Below are positions 40,583 to 52,545 of a DNA stretch of 64,000 nt, in pieces; the first letter of the stretch is position 1, and every line of letters begins with the position of its first letter. A program made the translations under genes and the position numbers. The notes under the pieces were generated by a model that was not told the DNA's origin, did not search any database, and was given only the letters and a program-made list of their open reading frames with translations. The stretch is from Mactromeris polynyma (lineage: Eukaryota > Mollusca > Bivalvia > Venerida > Mactridae). The stretch spans positions 4,836,001 to 4,900,000 of the forward strand of contig JASFXZ010000037.1 in assembly GCA_032209605.1 (NCBI GenBank). The letters are read 5' to 3'.

Positions 40583-41677
40583 CACGGTGTTATACCAGGG
40601 TTAACATTGAGTGACTTCGTTGTTTCACCAGTGTTACCCCGGAGTGACCTCGTTGTTTCACCAGTGTTACCCCGGAGTGACCTCGGTGTTTCACCAGTGT
40701 TACCCCGGAGTGACCTCAGTGTTACACCAGTGTTACACCGGAGTGACCTCGTTGTTTCACCAGAGTTACCCCGGAGTGACCTCAGTGTTACACCAGTGTT
40801 ACCCCGGAGTGACCTCGGTGTTTCATCAGTGTTACCCCGGAGTGACCTCGTTGTTTCACCAGTGTTACCTCGGTGTTACCTCGTTGTTTCATCAGTGTTA
40901 CCCCGGAGTGACCTCGTTGTTTCACCAGTGTTACCTCGGTGTTACCCCGTTGTTTCATCAGTGTTAGTGACCTCGTTGTTTCACCAGTGTTACCCCGGAG
41001 TGACCTCAGTGTTACACCAGTGTTACCCCGGAGTGACCTCGTTGTTTCACCAGTGTTACCCCGGAGTGACCTCGTTGTTTCACCAGTGTTACCCCGGAGT
41101 GACCTCGTTGTTTCACCAGTGTTATCCCGGAGTGACCTCAGTGTTACACTGGTGTTACCCCGGAGTGACCTCAGTGTTACACCAGTGTTATCCCGGAGTG
41201 ACCTCGTTGTTTCACCAGTGTTACCCCGGAGTGACCTCGTTGTTTCACCAGTGTTACCTCGGTGTTACCTCAGTTTTTCACCAGTGTTACCCCGGAGTGA
41301 CCTCGTTGTTTCACCAGTGTTACCCCGGAGTGACCTCGTTGTATTACCAGTGTTACCCCGGAGTGACCTCAGTGTTACCCCAGTGTTACCCCGGAATGAC
41401 CTTAGTGTTACACCAGTGTTACCCCGGAGTGACCTCGGTGTTTCACCAGTGTTACCCCGGAGTGACCTCAGTGTTTCACCAGTGTTACCTCGGAGTGACC
41501 TCAGTGTTACACCAGTGTTACCTCGGAGTGACCTCAGTGTTTCACCAGTGTTACCTCGGAGTGACCTCAGTGTTACACCAGTGTTACCCCGGAGTGACCT
41601 CGTTGTTTCACCAGTGTTACCCCGGAGTGACCTCAGTGTTACACCAGTGTTTCCCCGGAGTGACCTCGTTGTATTAA
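40583..41677. repeat. 33-bp minisatellite, about 33 units
   Basis: The unit is gtgacctcgttgtttcacca followed by gtgttaccccgga. Variants are cctcagtgttacacc, cctcggtgtt and ttacctcggtgtt. Since 33 is a multiple of three and the unit has few stops, several frames stay open through the array: 356 codons in one forward frame, 271 in another, 155 on the minus strand. The forward frames begin at TTG or GTG, not ATG. The 11-residue repeat in one frame reads SDLVVSPVLPR. One frame continues for about 25 codons into unique DNA (EIEILNKYVNSDSMPTD) before stopping at 41754. I annotate this as a repeat, not a gene. Confidence 0.95.
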
Positions 41678-42646
41678 AGCAAGTGTCGAGGGAAATAGAA
41701 ATTTTGAACAAATATGTCAACTCTGACTCCATGCCTACGGATTCCTCGACGTGAAGGCTATGTCTGAATATATATAATCTGTAAACAGCAGGTGCTAATT
41801 CATATCCAACGTGTTTCTATATCAATTTGAAGTCGCTAAAAATAGCTAAAATTGCGCAGTTACCACTTTATTGCACGGCGTGTCAACGCTGGGCATATTG
41901 AATTATGTTAGCCTCGTCGTGCAATGGACTCGGTTTAGAAAAAAATGGGGAAAAAATCGAACAGAGCCTATTGCATGCGCAGGCCGGCGGGAATCTATGT
42001 CGAGAAACGAACGATTGTGGGTTAAAACTACGACCAATTGTTTTCTTTGTTAGCTTTACTGTTTGATTCATTAACGAACATTGGTAGATTTTAGCGACAA
42101 TAATATACCCAAATGACGCCTAAGTTAGAAGCCGTGCCACCTCGGGTCAAGAGACAATATTTATAGCTTAATTGTACACTCCATATATACACCTACACGA
42201 ACATGTATTGTTCGTTTGTACATCTTATTGCAATGAGGAACTGTAAGCGATTAATATGTTAAAAAACTGCGTTTTACTAGTTCGTTTTGTCGCTATGTCA
42301 GAAAGGGGTGTAACTCGTGAGGGTCATACGGACTTTAGTAAAAACGCAGTTGTTGTCCATTGTAAAAGTATAGGAAAGCAGGAAGAAATTCGGCAAGTTT
42401 TTGTAATTGTTTTGAAGTATTTTCTGACATTTAATTGATATTATGTATATAGGTAAATATAGTTAGTTAAGCGCTTTCATACATAATACGTTGTCCTTTC
42501 GTCCGTGCGCGTACGTCAAACGTGCTCTGTTAGCTATGCGAAAATAAGCAAATATAGCGATTTGACAAATCAAACTATTCGTCTGTACGAACGGAGCGAA
42601 ATAAGCGGTATATTCGGTCAATTTTGAACCAAAATCGCTATACTTG
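41678..42646. other. Unique spacer between minisatellites, no gene
   Basis: Open frames of about 60 codons show no recognisable domain. Two weak inverted pairs occur: gtcgctaaaa at 41832 with ttttagcgac at about 42089, and tatagcgattt (42553-42563) with aaatcgctata (42632-42642). The latter closes the spacer just before the 38-bp array. Confidence 0.5.
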
Positions 42647-45600
42647 TTCTGATGTTAATTGGCTTGTTGGTTGAGTGGTCTGATGTTCCATGTTAATTGA
42701 CATGTTGGTTGAGTGGTCTGAGGTTCTATGTTAATTGACATGTTGGTTGAGTGGTCTGATGTTCCATGTTAATTGACATGTTGGTTGAGTGGTCTGATGT
42801 TCCATGTTAATTGACATGTTGGTTGAGTGGTCTGAGGTTCTATGTTAATTGACGTGTTGGTTGAGTGTTCTTATGTTCCATGTTAATTGACGTGTTGGTT
42901 GAGTGGTCTGATGTTCCATGTTAATTGACGTGTTGGTTGAATGGTCTGAGGTTCTATGTTAATTGCCATGTTTGATGAGTGTTCTTATGTTCTATGTTAA
43001 TTGACGTGTTGGTTGAGTGTTCTTATGTTCCATGTTAATTGACATGTTGGTTGAGTGGTCTGAGGTTCTATGTTAATTGCCATGTTTGATGAGTGTTCTT
43101 ATGTTCCATGTTAATTGACGTGTTGGTTGAATGGTCTGATGTTCCATGTTAATTGACTTGACGTGTTGGTTGAATGGTCTGATGTTCTATGTTAATTGAC
43201 GTGTTGGTTGAGTGTTCTTATGTTCCATGTTAATTGACGTGTTGGTTGAATGGTCTGATGTTCCATGTTAATTGACGCGTTGGTTGAGTGTTCTTATGTT
43301 CTATGTTAATTGACGTGTTGGTTGAGTGGTCTGATGTTACATGTTAATTGACGTGTTAGTTGAGTGGTCTGATGTTCAATGTTAATTGACTTGTTGGTTG
43401 AGTGGTCTGATGTTCTATGTTAATTGACGTGTTGGTTGAGTGTTCTTATGTTCCATGTTAATTGACGTGTTGGTTGAGTGGTCTGATGTTCCATGTTAAT
43501 TGACGTGTTGGTTGAATGGTCTGAGGTTCTATGTTAATTGCCATGTTTGATGAGTGTTCTTATGTTCTATGTTAATTGACGTGTTGGTTGAGTGTTCTTA
43601 TGTTCCATGTTAATTGACATGTTGGTTGAGTGGTCTGAGGTTCTATGTTAATTGGCATGTTTGATGAGTGTTCTTATGTTCCATGTTAATTGACGTGTTG
43701 GTTGAATGGTCTGATGTTCTATGTTAATTGACGTGTTGGTTGAGTGTTCTTATGTTCCATGTTAATTGACATGTTGGTTGAATGGTCTGATGTTCCATGT
43801 TAATTGACGTGTTGGTTGAGTGGTCTGATGTTCTATGTTAATTGACTTGTTGGTTGAGTGGTCTGAGGTTCTATGTTAATTGGCTTGTTGGTTGAGTGGT
43901 CTGATGTTTCATGTTAATTGACTTGTTGGTTGAGTGGTCTGATGTTCTATGTTAATTGACGTGTTGGTTGAGTGGTCTGATGTTCCATGTTAATTGACTT
44001 GTTGGTTGAGTGGTCTGAGGTTCTATGTTAATTGGCTTGTTGGTTGAGTGGTCTGATGTTCCATGTTAATTGGCTTGTTGGTTGAGTGGTCTGAGGTTCT
44101 ATGTTAATTGACGTGTTGGTTTAGTGGTCTGATGTTCCATGTTAATTGGCTTGTTGGTTGAGTGGTCTGAGGTTCTATGTTAATTGACATGTTGGTTGAG
44201 TGGTCTGATGTTCCATGTTAATTGGCTTGTTGGTTGAGTGGTCTGAGGTTCTATGTTAATTGACGTGTTGGTTTAGTGGTCTGATGTTCCATGATAATTG
44301 ACTTGTTGGTTGAGTGGTCTGATGTTCTATGTTAATTGACTTGTTGGTTGAGTGGTCTGATGTTCCATGTTAATTGACTTGTTGGTTTAGTGGTCTGATG
44401 TTCTATGTTACTTGACTTGTTGGTTTAGTGGTCTGATGTTCCATGTTAATTGACTTGTTGGTTGAGTGGTCTGAGGTTCTATGTTAATTGACGTGTTGGT
44501 TGAGTGTTCTTATGTTACATGTTAATTGACTTGTTGGTTGAGTGGTCTGATGTTCTATCTTAATTGACTTGTTGGTTGAGTGGTCTGATGTTCTATGTTA
44601 ATTGACTTGTTGGTTGAGTGGTCTGATGTTCCATGTTAATTGACGTGTTGTTTGAGTGGTCTGATGTTCCATGTTAATTGACGTGTTGTTTGAGTGGTCT
44701 GATGTTCTATGTTAATTGACGTGTTGTTTGAGTGGTCTGATGTTCCATGTTAATTGACGTGTTGGTTGAGTGGTCTGATGTTCCATGTTAATTGACGTGT
44801 TGGTTTAGTGGTCTGATGTTCCATGATAATTGACTTGTTGGTTGAGTGGTCTGATGTTCTATGTTAATTGACTTGTTGGTTGAGTGGTCTGATGTTCCAT
44901 GTTAATTGACTTGTTGGTTTAGTGGTCTGATGTTCTATGTTACTTGACTTGTTGGTTTAGTGGTCTGATGTTCCATGTTAATTGACATGTTGTTTGAGTG
45001 GTCTGATGTTCTATGTTAATTGCCATGTTTGATGAGTGTTCTTATGTTGCATGTTAATTGACGTGTTGGTTGAGTGGTCTGATGTTCTATGTTAATTGGC
45101 TTGATGGTTGAGTGGTCTGATGTTCCATGTTAATTGACGTGTTGGTTGAGTGGTCTGATATTCCATGTTAACTGACTTGTTGGTTGAGTGGTCAGATGTT
45201 CTATGTTAATTTACATGTTGGATGTGTGTTCTGATGTTCCAAGTTAATTGACTTGTTGGTTGAGTGGTCTGATGTTCTATGTTAATTGACGTGTTGGTTG
45301 AGTGGTTTGATGTTCTATGTTAATAGGCTTGTTGGTTGAATGGTCTGATGTTCCATGTTAATTGACTTGTTGGTTGAGTGGTCTGATGTTCCATGTTAAC
45401 TGACGTGTCGGTTGAGTGGTCGGATGTTCCATGTTAATTGACTTGTTGGTTGAGTGGTCAGATGTTCTATGTTAATTGACTTGTTGGTTGAGTGGTCAGA
45501 TGTTCCATGTTAATTGACTTGTTGGATGTGTGTTCTGATGCTCCACGTTAATTGACTTTTTGGGTGAGTGGTCTGATGTTCTATGTTAATTACAATGTTG

Positions 45601-47606
45601 GATGAGTGTTCTTATGTTCCATGTTAATTGACGTGTTGGTTGAGTGTTCTTATGTTACATGTTAATTGACTTGTTGGTTGAGTGGTCTGATGTTCTATCT
45701 TAATTGACTTGTTGGTTGAGTGGTCTGATGTTCTATCTTAATTGACTTGTTGGTTGAGTGGTCTGATGTTCTATGTTAATTGACTTGTTGGTTGAGTGGT
45801 CTGATGTTCTATGTTAATTGACGTGTTGGTTGAGTGTTCTTATGTTCCATGTTAATTGACTTGTTGGTTGAGTTGTCTGATGTTCTATGTTAATTGACAT
45901 GTTGGTTGAGTGGTCTGATGTTCCATGTTAATTGGCTTGTTGGTTGAGTGGTCTGAGGTTCTATGTTAATTGACGTGTTGGTTTAGTGGTCTGATGTTCC
46001 ATGATAATTGACTTGTTGGTTGAGTGGTCTGATGTTCTATGTTAATTGACTTGTTGGTTGAGTGGTCTGATGTTCCATGTTAATTGACTTGTTGGTTTAG
46101 TGGTCTGATGTTCTATGTTACTTGACTTGTTGGTTTAGTGGTCTGATGTTCCATGTTAATTGACTTGTTGGTTGAGTGGTCTGAGGTTCTATGTTAATTG
46201 ACGTGTTGGTTGAGTGGTTTGATGTTCTATGTTAATAGGCTTGTTGGTTGAATGGTCTGATGTTCCATGTTAATTGACTTGTTGGTTGAGTGGTCTGATG
46301 TTCCATGTTAACTGACGTGTCGGTTGAGTGGTCGGATGTTCCATGTTAATTGACTTGTTGGTTGAGTGGTCAGATGTTCTATGTTAATTGACTTGTTGGT
46401 TGAGTGGTCAGATGTTCCATGTTAATTGACTTGTTGGATGTGTGTTCTGATGCTCCACGTTAATTGACTTTTTGGGTGAGTGGTCTGATGTTCTATGTTA
46501 ATTACAATGTTGGATGAGTGTTCTTATGTTCCATGTTAATTGACGTGTTGGTTGAGTGTTCTTATGTTACATGTTAATTGACTTGTTGGTTGAGTGGTCT
46601 GATGTTCTATCTTAATTGACTTGTTGGTTGAGTGGTCTGATGTTCTATCTTAATTGACTTGTTGGTTGAGTGGTCTGATGTTCTATGTTAATTGACTTGT
46701 TGGTTGAGTGGTCTGATGTTCTATGTTAATTGACGTGTTGGTTGAGTGTTCTTATGTTCCATGTTAATTGACTTGTTGGTTGAGTTGTCTGATGTTCTAT
46801 CTTAATTGACTTGTTGGTTGAGTGGTCTGATGTTCTATGTTAATTGACTTGTTGGTTGAGTGGTCTGATGTTCTATCTTAATTGACGTGTTGGTTGAGTG
46901 GTCTGATGTTCCATATTAATTGACTTGTTGGTTGAGTGGTCTGATGTTCTATGTTAATTGACGTGTTGGTTGAGTGGTCTGATGTTCCATGTTAATTGAC
47001 GTGTTGGTTGAGTGGTCTGATATTACATGTTAATTGACGTGTTGGTTGAGTGGTCTGATGTTCTATGTTAATTGACGTGTTGGTTGAGTGGTCTGATGTT
47101 CTATGTTAATTGACGTGTTGGTTGAGTGGTCTGATGTTACATGTTAATTGACGTGTTGGTTGAGTGGTCTGATGTTCTATGTTAATTGACGTGTTGGTTG
47201 AGTGGTCTGATGTTACATGTTAATTGACGTGTTAGTTGAGTGGTCTGATGTTCAATGTTAATTGACTTGTTGGTTGAGTGGTCTGATGTTCCATGTTAAT
47301 TGACGTGTTGGTTGAGTGGTCTGATGTTCTATGTTAATTGACTTGTTGGTTGAGTGGTCTGATGTTCTATGTTAATTGACATGTTGGTTGAGTGGTCTGA
47401 TGTTCTATGTTAATTGACTTGTTGGTTGAGTGGTCTGATGTTCTATGTTAATTGACGTGTTGGTTGAGTGGTCTGACGTTGCATGTTAATTGACTTGTTG
47501 GTTGAGAGGTCTGCTGTTCTATGTTAATTGACGTGTTGGTTGAGCGGTCTGATGTTCTATGTTAATTACAATGTTGGATGAGTGTTCTGCTGTTCTATGT
47601 TACATG
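42647..47606. repeat. 38-bp minisatellite, about 130 units
   Basis: The unit is tgttaattgacgtgttggtt followed by gagtggtctgatgttcca. Common variants are gacttg, gacatg, ggcttg, agtgttcttatg and gaggttcta. It starts at about 42647 directly from the spacer and passes at 47606 straight into the 62-bp array. A shared block of nearly 600 bp recurs at a 912-bp spacing (24 units): the word taatagg at 45321 and 46233, and gatgctcc at 45537 and 46449. Another variant, ccatgataattgac, recurs at spacings of 532 bp (14 units) and 1178 bp (31 units). Confidence 0.96.
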
Positions 47607-48215
47607 TAGTGGTTCCCTTGTCTACGCACGATATTACACTGCAATATGTGGACAATGTGAGTCACACATAGTGGTTCCCTTGTCTACGCACGGTATTACA
47701 CTGCAATATGTGGACAATGTGAGTCACACATAGTGGTTCCCTTGTCTACGCACGGTATTACACTGCAATATGTGGACAATGTGAGTCACACATAGTGGTT
47801 CCCTTGTCTACGCACGGTATTACACTGCAATATGTGGACAATGTGAGTCACACATAGTGGTTCCCTTGTCTACGCACGGTATTACACTGCAATATGTGGA
47901 CAATGTGAGTCACACATAGTGGTTCCCTTGTCTACGCACGGTATTACACTGCAATATGTGGACAATGTGAGTCACACATAGTGGTTCCCTTGTCTACGCA
48001 CGGTATTACACTGCAATATGTGGACAATGTGAGTCACACATAGTGGTTCCCTTGTCTACGCACGGTATTACACTGCAATATGTGGACAATGTGAGTCACA
48101 CATAGTGGTTCCCTTGTCTACGCACGGTATTACACTGCAATATGTGGACAATGTGAGTCGCACATAGTGGTTCCCTTGTCTACGCACGGTATTACTCTGC
48201 AATATGTGCAAAATG
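47607..48215. repeat. 62-bp tandem repeat, about 10 near-identical copies
   Basis: The unit begins tagtggttcccttgtctacg and includes cactgcaatatgtggacaat and gtgagtcacaca. Copies start at 47607, 47669, 47731 and every 62 bp to 48165. Only single-base changes are visible: gatatt for ggtatt in the first, gtcgcaca late, and attactctg in the last, which is also truncated. It is far more uniform than its neighbour, pointing to recent expansion. Confidence 0.96.
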
Positions 48216-50089
48216 TTCTGATAAAAGAGATTTCTAGCAATTTTGATTGTAATATCTTAATTTAATTGTCAAAATATCATATGCGGGCAAATGCTGCGAA
48301 ATGTAGCTAATACCTGAAATTCGTAAAGGAGTGAAAAGTAGTATAGTTACAATTAAAGTGCAAACTGTGGAGATATTTGTCAAATTTGAGAATTGTGCAA
48401 TGTAATGTATATTAAGAAGATGTGGATCAATAGTGGACAATATTGGATAAATAATAAATAATTGTGTATATTGTGTTAACAGGTGCCGTTTGTTTGTGTA
48501 TGTATATATTGATACTATCTGAAATTGTAAACTGTTCAGTTGATCAACTAATCCCCAGACAAATCATTGTAGTGTACAAACATGATTAGAGAGTGTTGAG
48601 TATTGAAATTACGGAAGCCAGTTTAAGCCATGGGTATAGAAATATCTGCATACAGAACACGGATTGTGCCATTTAATGGTGGTGGCAGTGTCAGAAAAAG
48701 AACTAAACAATTATATAATCCGTATACAAAGTATCTCTTCATGTGTAGTCAGTATCATGATTCTACTTGTATTTAAATATAATATGCTTTGTATTGTGTT
48801 GTCTATATGTGTATGGATATAATTGATAGTATTAGAACATGTATGAAGTGTGTTTGTATTTATATGTGTACTGTCATATGTGGCTTGTTTGTATTTGTAT
48901 GTATATATGATCCTTGCTGATGTATGGGCTCGGTGGCCTGAATCATCGAAATAAAGAATAGAATAAAATTGGTAATCATTAAATGAAGTTTAAAATGTAC
49001 GCCAATGAATTACAAACATTTACATGTGGAAATTAACCGAATACATTGCTATCTTGAATATAAATAGTTTAAGCAGACACATAGAAGAAAATTTTGTATT
49101 AATCAAAGTTTACAAGATACCAAACCAGTCACAATTAAAGTAAAAGCCTAAAACTGTAAACGAATATTTTAATTTGGAAAGCGGTATCTCAAGTTACATA
49201 ACGGAAGGTCAGTAACAACAGTAAATACAAGTTATGAAGTACATGGCCATACATTGTCCGGTCGTTTATACTACACGTATGTCATTTACCAAAATGAACA
49301 ATAAGTTCACTATATGTTTACAATCACTATTGGAAACCGAACCCTGCTTGGGTGTGATGCACGTGATCACCGACTTAGCTGTCATTATGAAGTGTCTGTA
49401 AAGAAGATTAGGATTTTCAGGATCTATCTCAACTGTTTTCCTTCTTCTACTTGGAAATAGTCATGTCTTGGTGCAACGTCCCTTGAGTTCAGAATATCAA
49501 AGCACTGCGAGAACTAATGTGAACGGTCAATACATTGGTGGGAGGAATGTTTGGCTATCACTTCAAAATACATGTACAGTCGTTAAGTCTTACATACACG
49601 AAACATGTAGTTCCAAACTAATGTCTCTCACTCTATTTTAAATGAAACATATTCTCCCTGTCGAGACAGGACTACTGCTACGATATTATAACGGTCTGGT
49701 TGTAACATAACTCCATTTGCACTAATGCGGTGAACTCAAGCGACCTCACCTGGTCCAGATGGAATGAAGGTGGTACGCATCATGTTATAATATGGCAGCT
49801 TGTCCCGGATTTATATCCAGAATATCTGATCACTTTGATCGTTGCATATCAGCCATGTTTTATAGTTGAAATCGAAACTAGTCTATCTGCATATACAGAA
49901 AGCAGCAGATAGAAGTGTTTCATCACCACCTCTCGTCATTGAACGGGTAAGATCCATACGGCAATTTGGAATAAGTTATATATATGAAAACATAAACTAT
50001 GTGACTATATTTTGACTAAAGTTGACATTATGCGTAAATACTTCTGTATTCGCAGTATAAGCATGAACATAGCCAGCTTGACCGTCATC
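48216..50089. other. Unique AT-rich sequence, no gene; possible LINE 3' stub at about 48780-48966
   Basis: No coding region is supported. The segment ending ggtggcctgaatcatcgaa then ataaagaatagaataaaat (to 48967) looks like the 3' end of a 5'-truncated non-LTR element: an aataaa signal plus a short A-rich tandem tail. The rest, including the 60-codon frame at 49730-49912, shows nothing I recognise. Confidence 0.45.
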
Positions 50090-50842
50090 CAAACACTGCC
50101 TCCTGCTCCGTACACTGTCTCCGGCTCCGTACACTGCATCCTGCTCCGTACACTGCTGCTCCATATAATGTCTCCTGCTCCGTACACTGCCTGCTGCTCA
50201 ATACACTGCCTCCTGCTCCGTACACTGTCTCCTGCTCCGTACACTGCCTGCTGCTCAATACACTGCCTCCTGCTCCGTACACTGTCTCCTGCTCCGTACA
50301 CTGCATCCTGCTCCGTACACTGCCTGCTGCTTAATACACTGCCTGCTGCTCCGTACACTGTCTCCTGCTCCGTACACTGCCTGCTGCTCAATACACTGCC
50401 TCCTGCTCGGTACACTGCATCCTGCTCCGTACACTGCCTGCTGCTCAATACACTGTCTCCTGCTCCGTACACTGTCTCCTGCTCCGTACACTGCCTGCTG
50501 CTCAATACACTGCCTCCTGCTCCGTACACTGCATCCTGCTCCGAACACTGCTGCTCCGTACACTGCCTCCTGCTCCGTACACTGCCTCCTGCTCAATGCA
50601 CTGCCTCCTGCTCCGTACACTGTCTCCTACTCCGTACACTGCATCCTGCTCCGAACACTGCTGCTCCGTACACTGTCTCCTACTCCGTACACTGCATCCT
50701 GCTCCAAACACTGCTGCTCCGTACACTGCCTCCTGCTCAGTACACTGCCTCCTGCTCAGTACACTGCCTCCTGCTCCGAACACTGCTGCTCCGTAAACTG
50801 CCTCCTGCTCCGTACACTGTCTCATGCTCCGTACACTGCCGG
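50090..50842. repeat. 19-bp C/T-rich minisatellite, about 40 units
   Basis: The unit is gctccgtacactgcctcct. Variants are gctcaatacactg, cactgtctcct and cactgcatcct, plus occasional 15-bp units (cactgctgctcc). The spacing of gctccg is 19 bp (50105, 50124, 50143). No frame of the unit contains a stop, so open frames run through on both strands. The longest has an ATG at 50030 and runs 271 codons to a TAA at 50843, with a 19-residue protein period. Minus-strand frames reach 174 codons (repeat SVRSRRQCIEQQAVYGAGD). I see no domain. Confidence 0.95.
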
Positions 50843-51260
50843 TAATCTACAACGAGAGCGAAATAATTTTTTAATACATGTTGATAATGTATTCAAACAA
50901 AAATATAATCACCAAATTTGTCTGAATGTTTTAGCTTCCATTGATTCAACAATGCTAGTTGTAATTATTGTGTTCATTATTTTAAAATAAATGTTTATCG
51001 AATTGTCCTTTCATATACCAATGATGATTATAAACAAAAAAAACACTGCTTAGTTTCATATCATGAACATAACATAATGGAGCATTCATTGATAATATGT
51101 GACGTCCGTTGTAAGTATAAAGAACTGGATTGTTTGAATAGCAAGGCTCTCACATTTCAAATTGTTAATTAGAATAATGCGCGGTTTTGAATAACCAAAC
51201 TCAATTCGACGTGCATAGAAGAAGACGATACATCGGGACCTGATATATATTTCAAGTCAC

Positions 51261-51337
51261 GATTTCAGCTTAACGAAGTTACGATTTCAACTTAACTTCA
51301 TGAAGCTGAATTTGAAATTTCTTGAAGCCGAAATATC
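51261..51337. repeat. Imperfect 77-bp palindrome (foldback)
   Basis: The centre is cttca|tgaag between 51300 and 51301. The left arm starts gatttcagcttaacg; the right arm ends gaagccgaaatatc. Both arms repeat gatttca/gaaat and agcttaa/ttcaagc words, so the whole pairs with itself with scattered mismatches. It resembles a small foldback or MITE. Confidence 0.65.
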
Positions 51338-52390
51338 ACCATCAGGCTTTTGTAAATACAAACTCACTTAGGCCACTACTTTTATATAAATTGGTTTACA
51401 AAACCGGCGGGTCTTATTTTCCGAAAAGTAGAAAAAAATAATTTCACATTTTTATCAAAATTATTTTCCCGACCGTATTGATTTTGGTGCCAAACGAAAA
51501 AAAAAACGATCAGAAACCATAAGTTGAATGTCTTAGCTTTAAAATGGTATATAAATCAAAGAAATTAAATGCGATTTACCCTGCATATGGAATTTAAATT
51601 TGGTAGGTCGCAATTTTCAAGCAAGTTATGCGCGACGATGTCGGCCGCCATTTTTAAAAATCTGATAAACTGTATCAGTGATGTAAAACTCAATTATTCT
51701 ACCAATATGCACAAAGAATGTGAGATGAAATCTTTATTTAGAGTTAATTTAGTCTTCTTACGACTTTTGTAATGGATATAAATGCAAATATTTAGTTAAA
51801 TTTGTCATTTACAAATTCAAATTTTTCGGCAAATTTGGTCATCAAAACATTGTACATCTTAACTATTTTACATAATTTCGACGTTTTTTCCTAAATTTGA
51901 GATTTGTATTAATAAACAAATGATTTAGAAATGTTTTGCCACAGACAACTGAATAACAACAGTTAAAATACTCGAAATATACGACAATGACCATGGCGAG
52001 TAACTGCGAAGGTGCATACATTTCGGATACGCTTATTTTCGGATAAGTGTTCGTTTTTAGAGTTTAATGTCAAATTGATAGTACGTAAGCTTGTAATAAG
52101 AGTCTTAAAGGTTTTCTTTTGTATTTTTGTTTACTGTTGTCAGTAGATATAAAGAATTTTCTTGTTATGTAAACAGTGCACCCAGTGACTTGCCCAGAAA
52201 ATTTCAGTTACAGAATATCAATTTATCATGTGTCTCAATATGTTATCTATTGCTTCAAGTGACTCCCCTAGAATAATATGGCAATTTTATTTGGCTGGTA
52301 AGAAAAGACATTTGCTCTTAATCAAGTCTGTTTTTCAATTTGTATTTGACTGCTTGAACTCGGGTTGACATTGGCAATTTTTTATAACAT

Positions 52391-52545
52391 TTTGTTATAA
52401 CTTACTGTTGCTATTCCCGGGCTACATATATATTCTCAATACCTTATATATCAGAGATTTTTTGTTATAATTTACAGTGGTTATCTCCAAGTTACATAAT
52501 TATATACTCAATACCTTAAATATCAGAGAAGTTTTTGTTTTAATT
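52391..52545. repeat. Diverged 70-bp tandem duplication, two copies and a partial third
   Basis: tttgttataa starts each copy at 52391 and 52461. Both then run through tta(c/t)...gtt/gg, ctacata/gttacata, ctcaatacctta and atatcagaga. A third start, tttttgttttaattt, follows near 52532. Confidence 0.7.

Noticed and set aside
41265..41732. 155-codon minus-strand frame with LRGNTGETTRS repeats
   Set aside because: Reverse complement of the 33-bp minisatellite; open only because the unit is stop-poor and a multiple of three.
42880..42960. Similarity of the 38-bp unit (ggttgaatggtctg) to the 88-bp satellite (ggttgaatgtatctg)
   Set aside because: Only about a dozen bases agree and the rest of the units differ; too short to claim common origin without a formal alignment test.
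47607..48215. CRISPR-like array in the 62-bp repeat
   Set aside because: Units are contiguous and nearly identical over their full length, so no spacers exist.
50005..50825. Several minus-strand Cys/Gln-rich frames (107-174 codons)
   Set aside because: Overlapping frames of the same 19-bp repeat on both strands; at most one could be real and none shows a domain.
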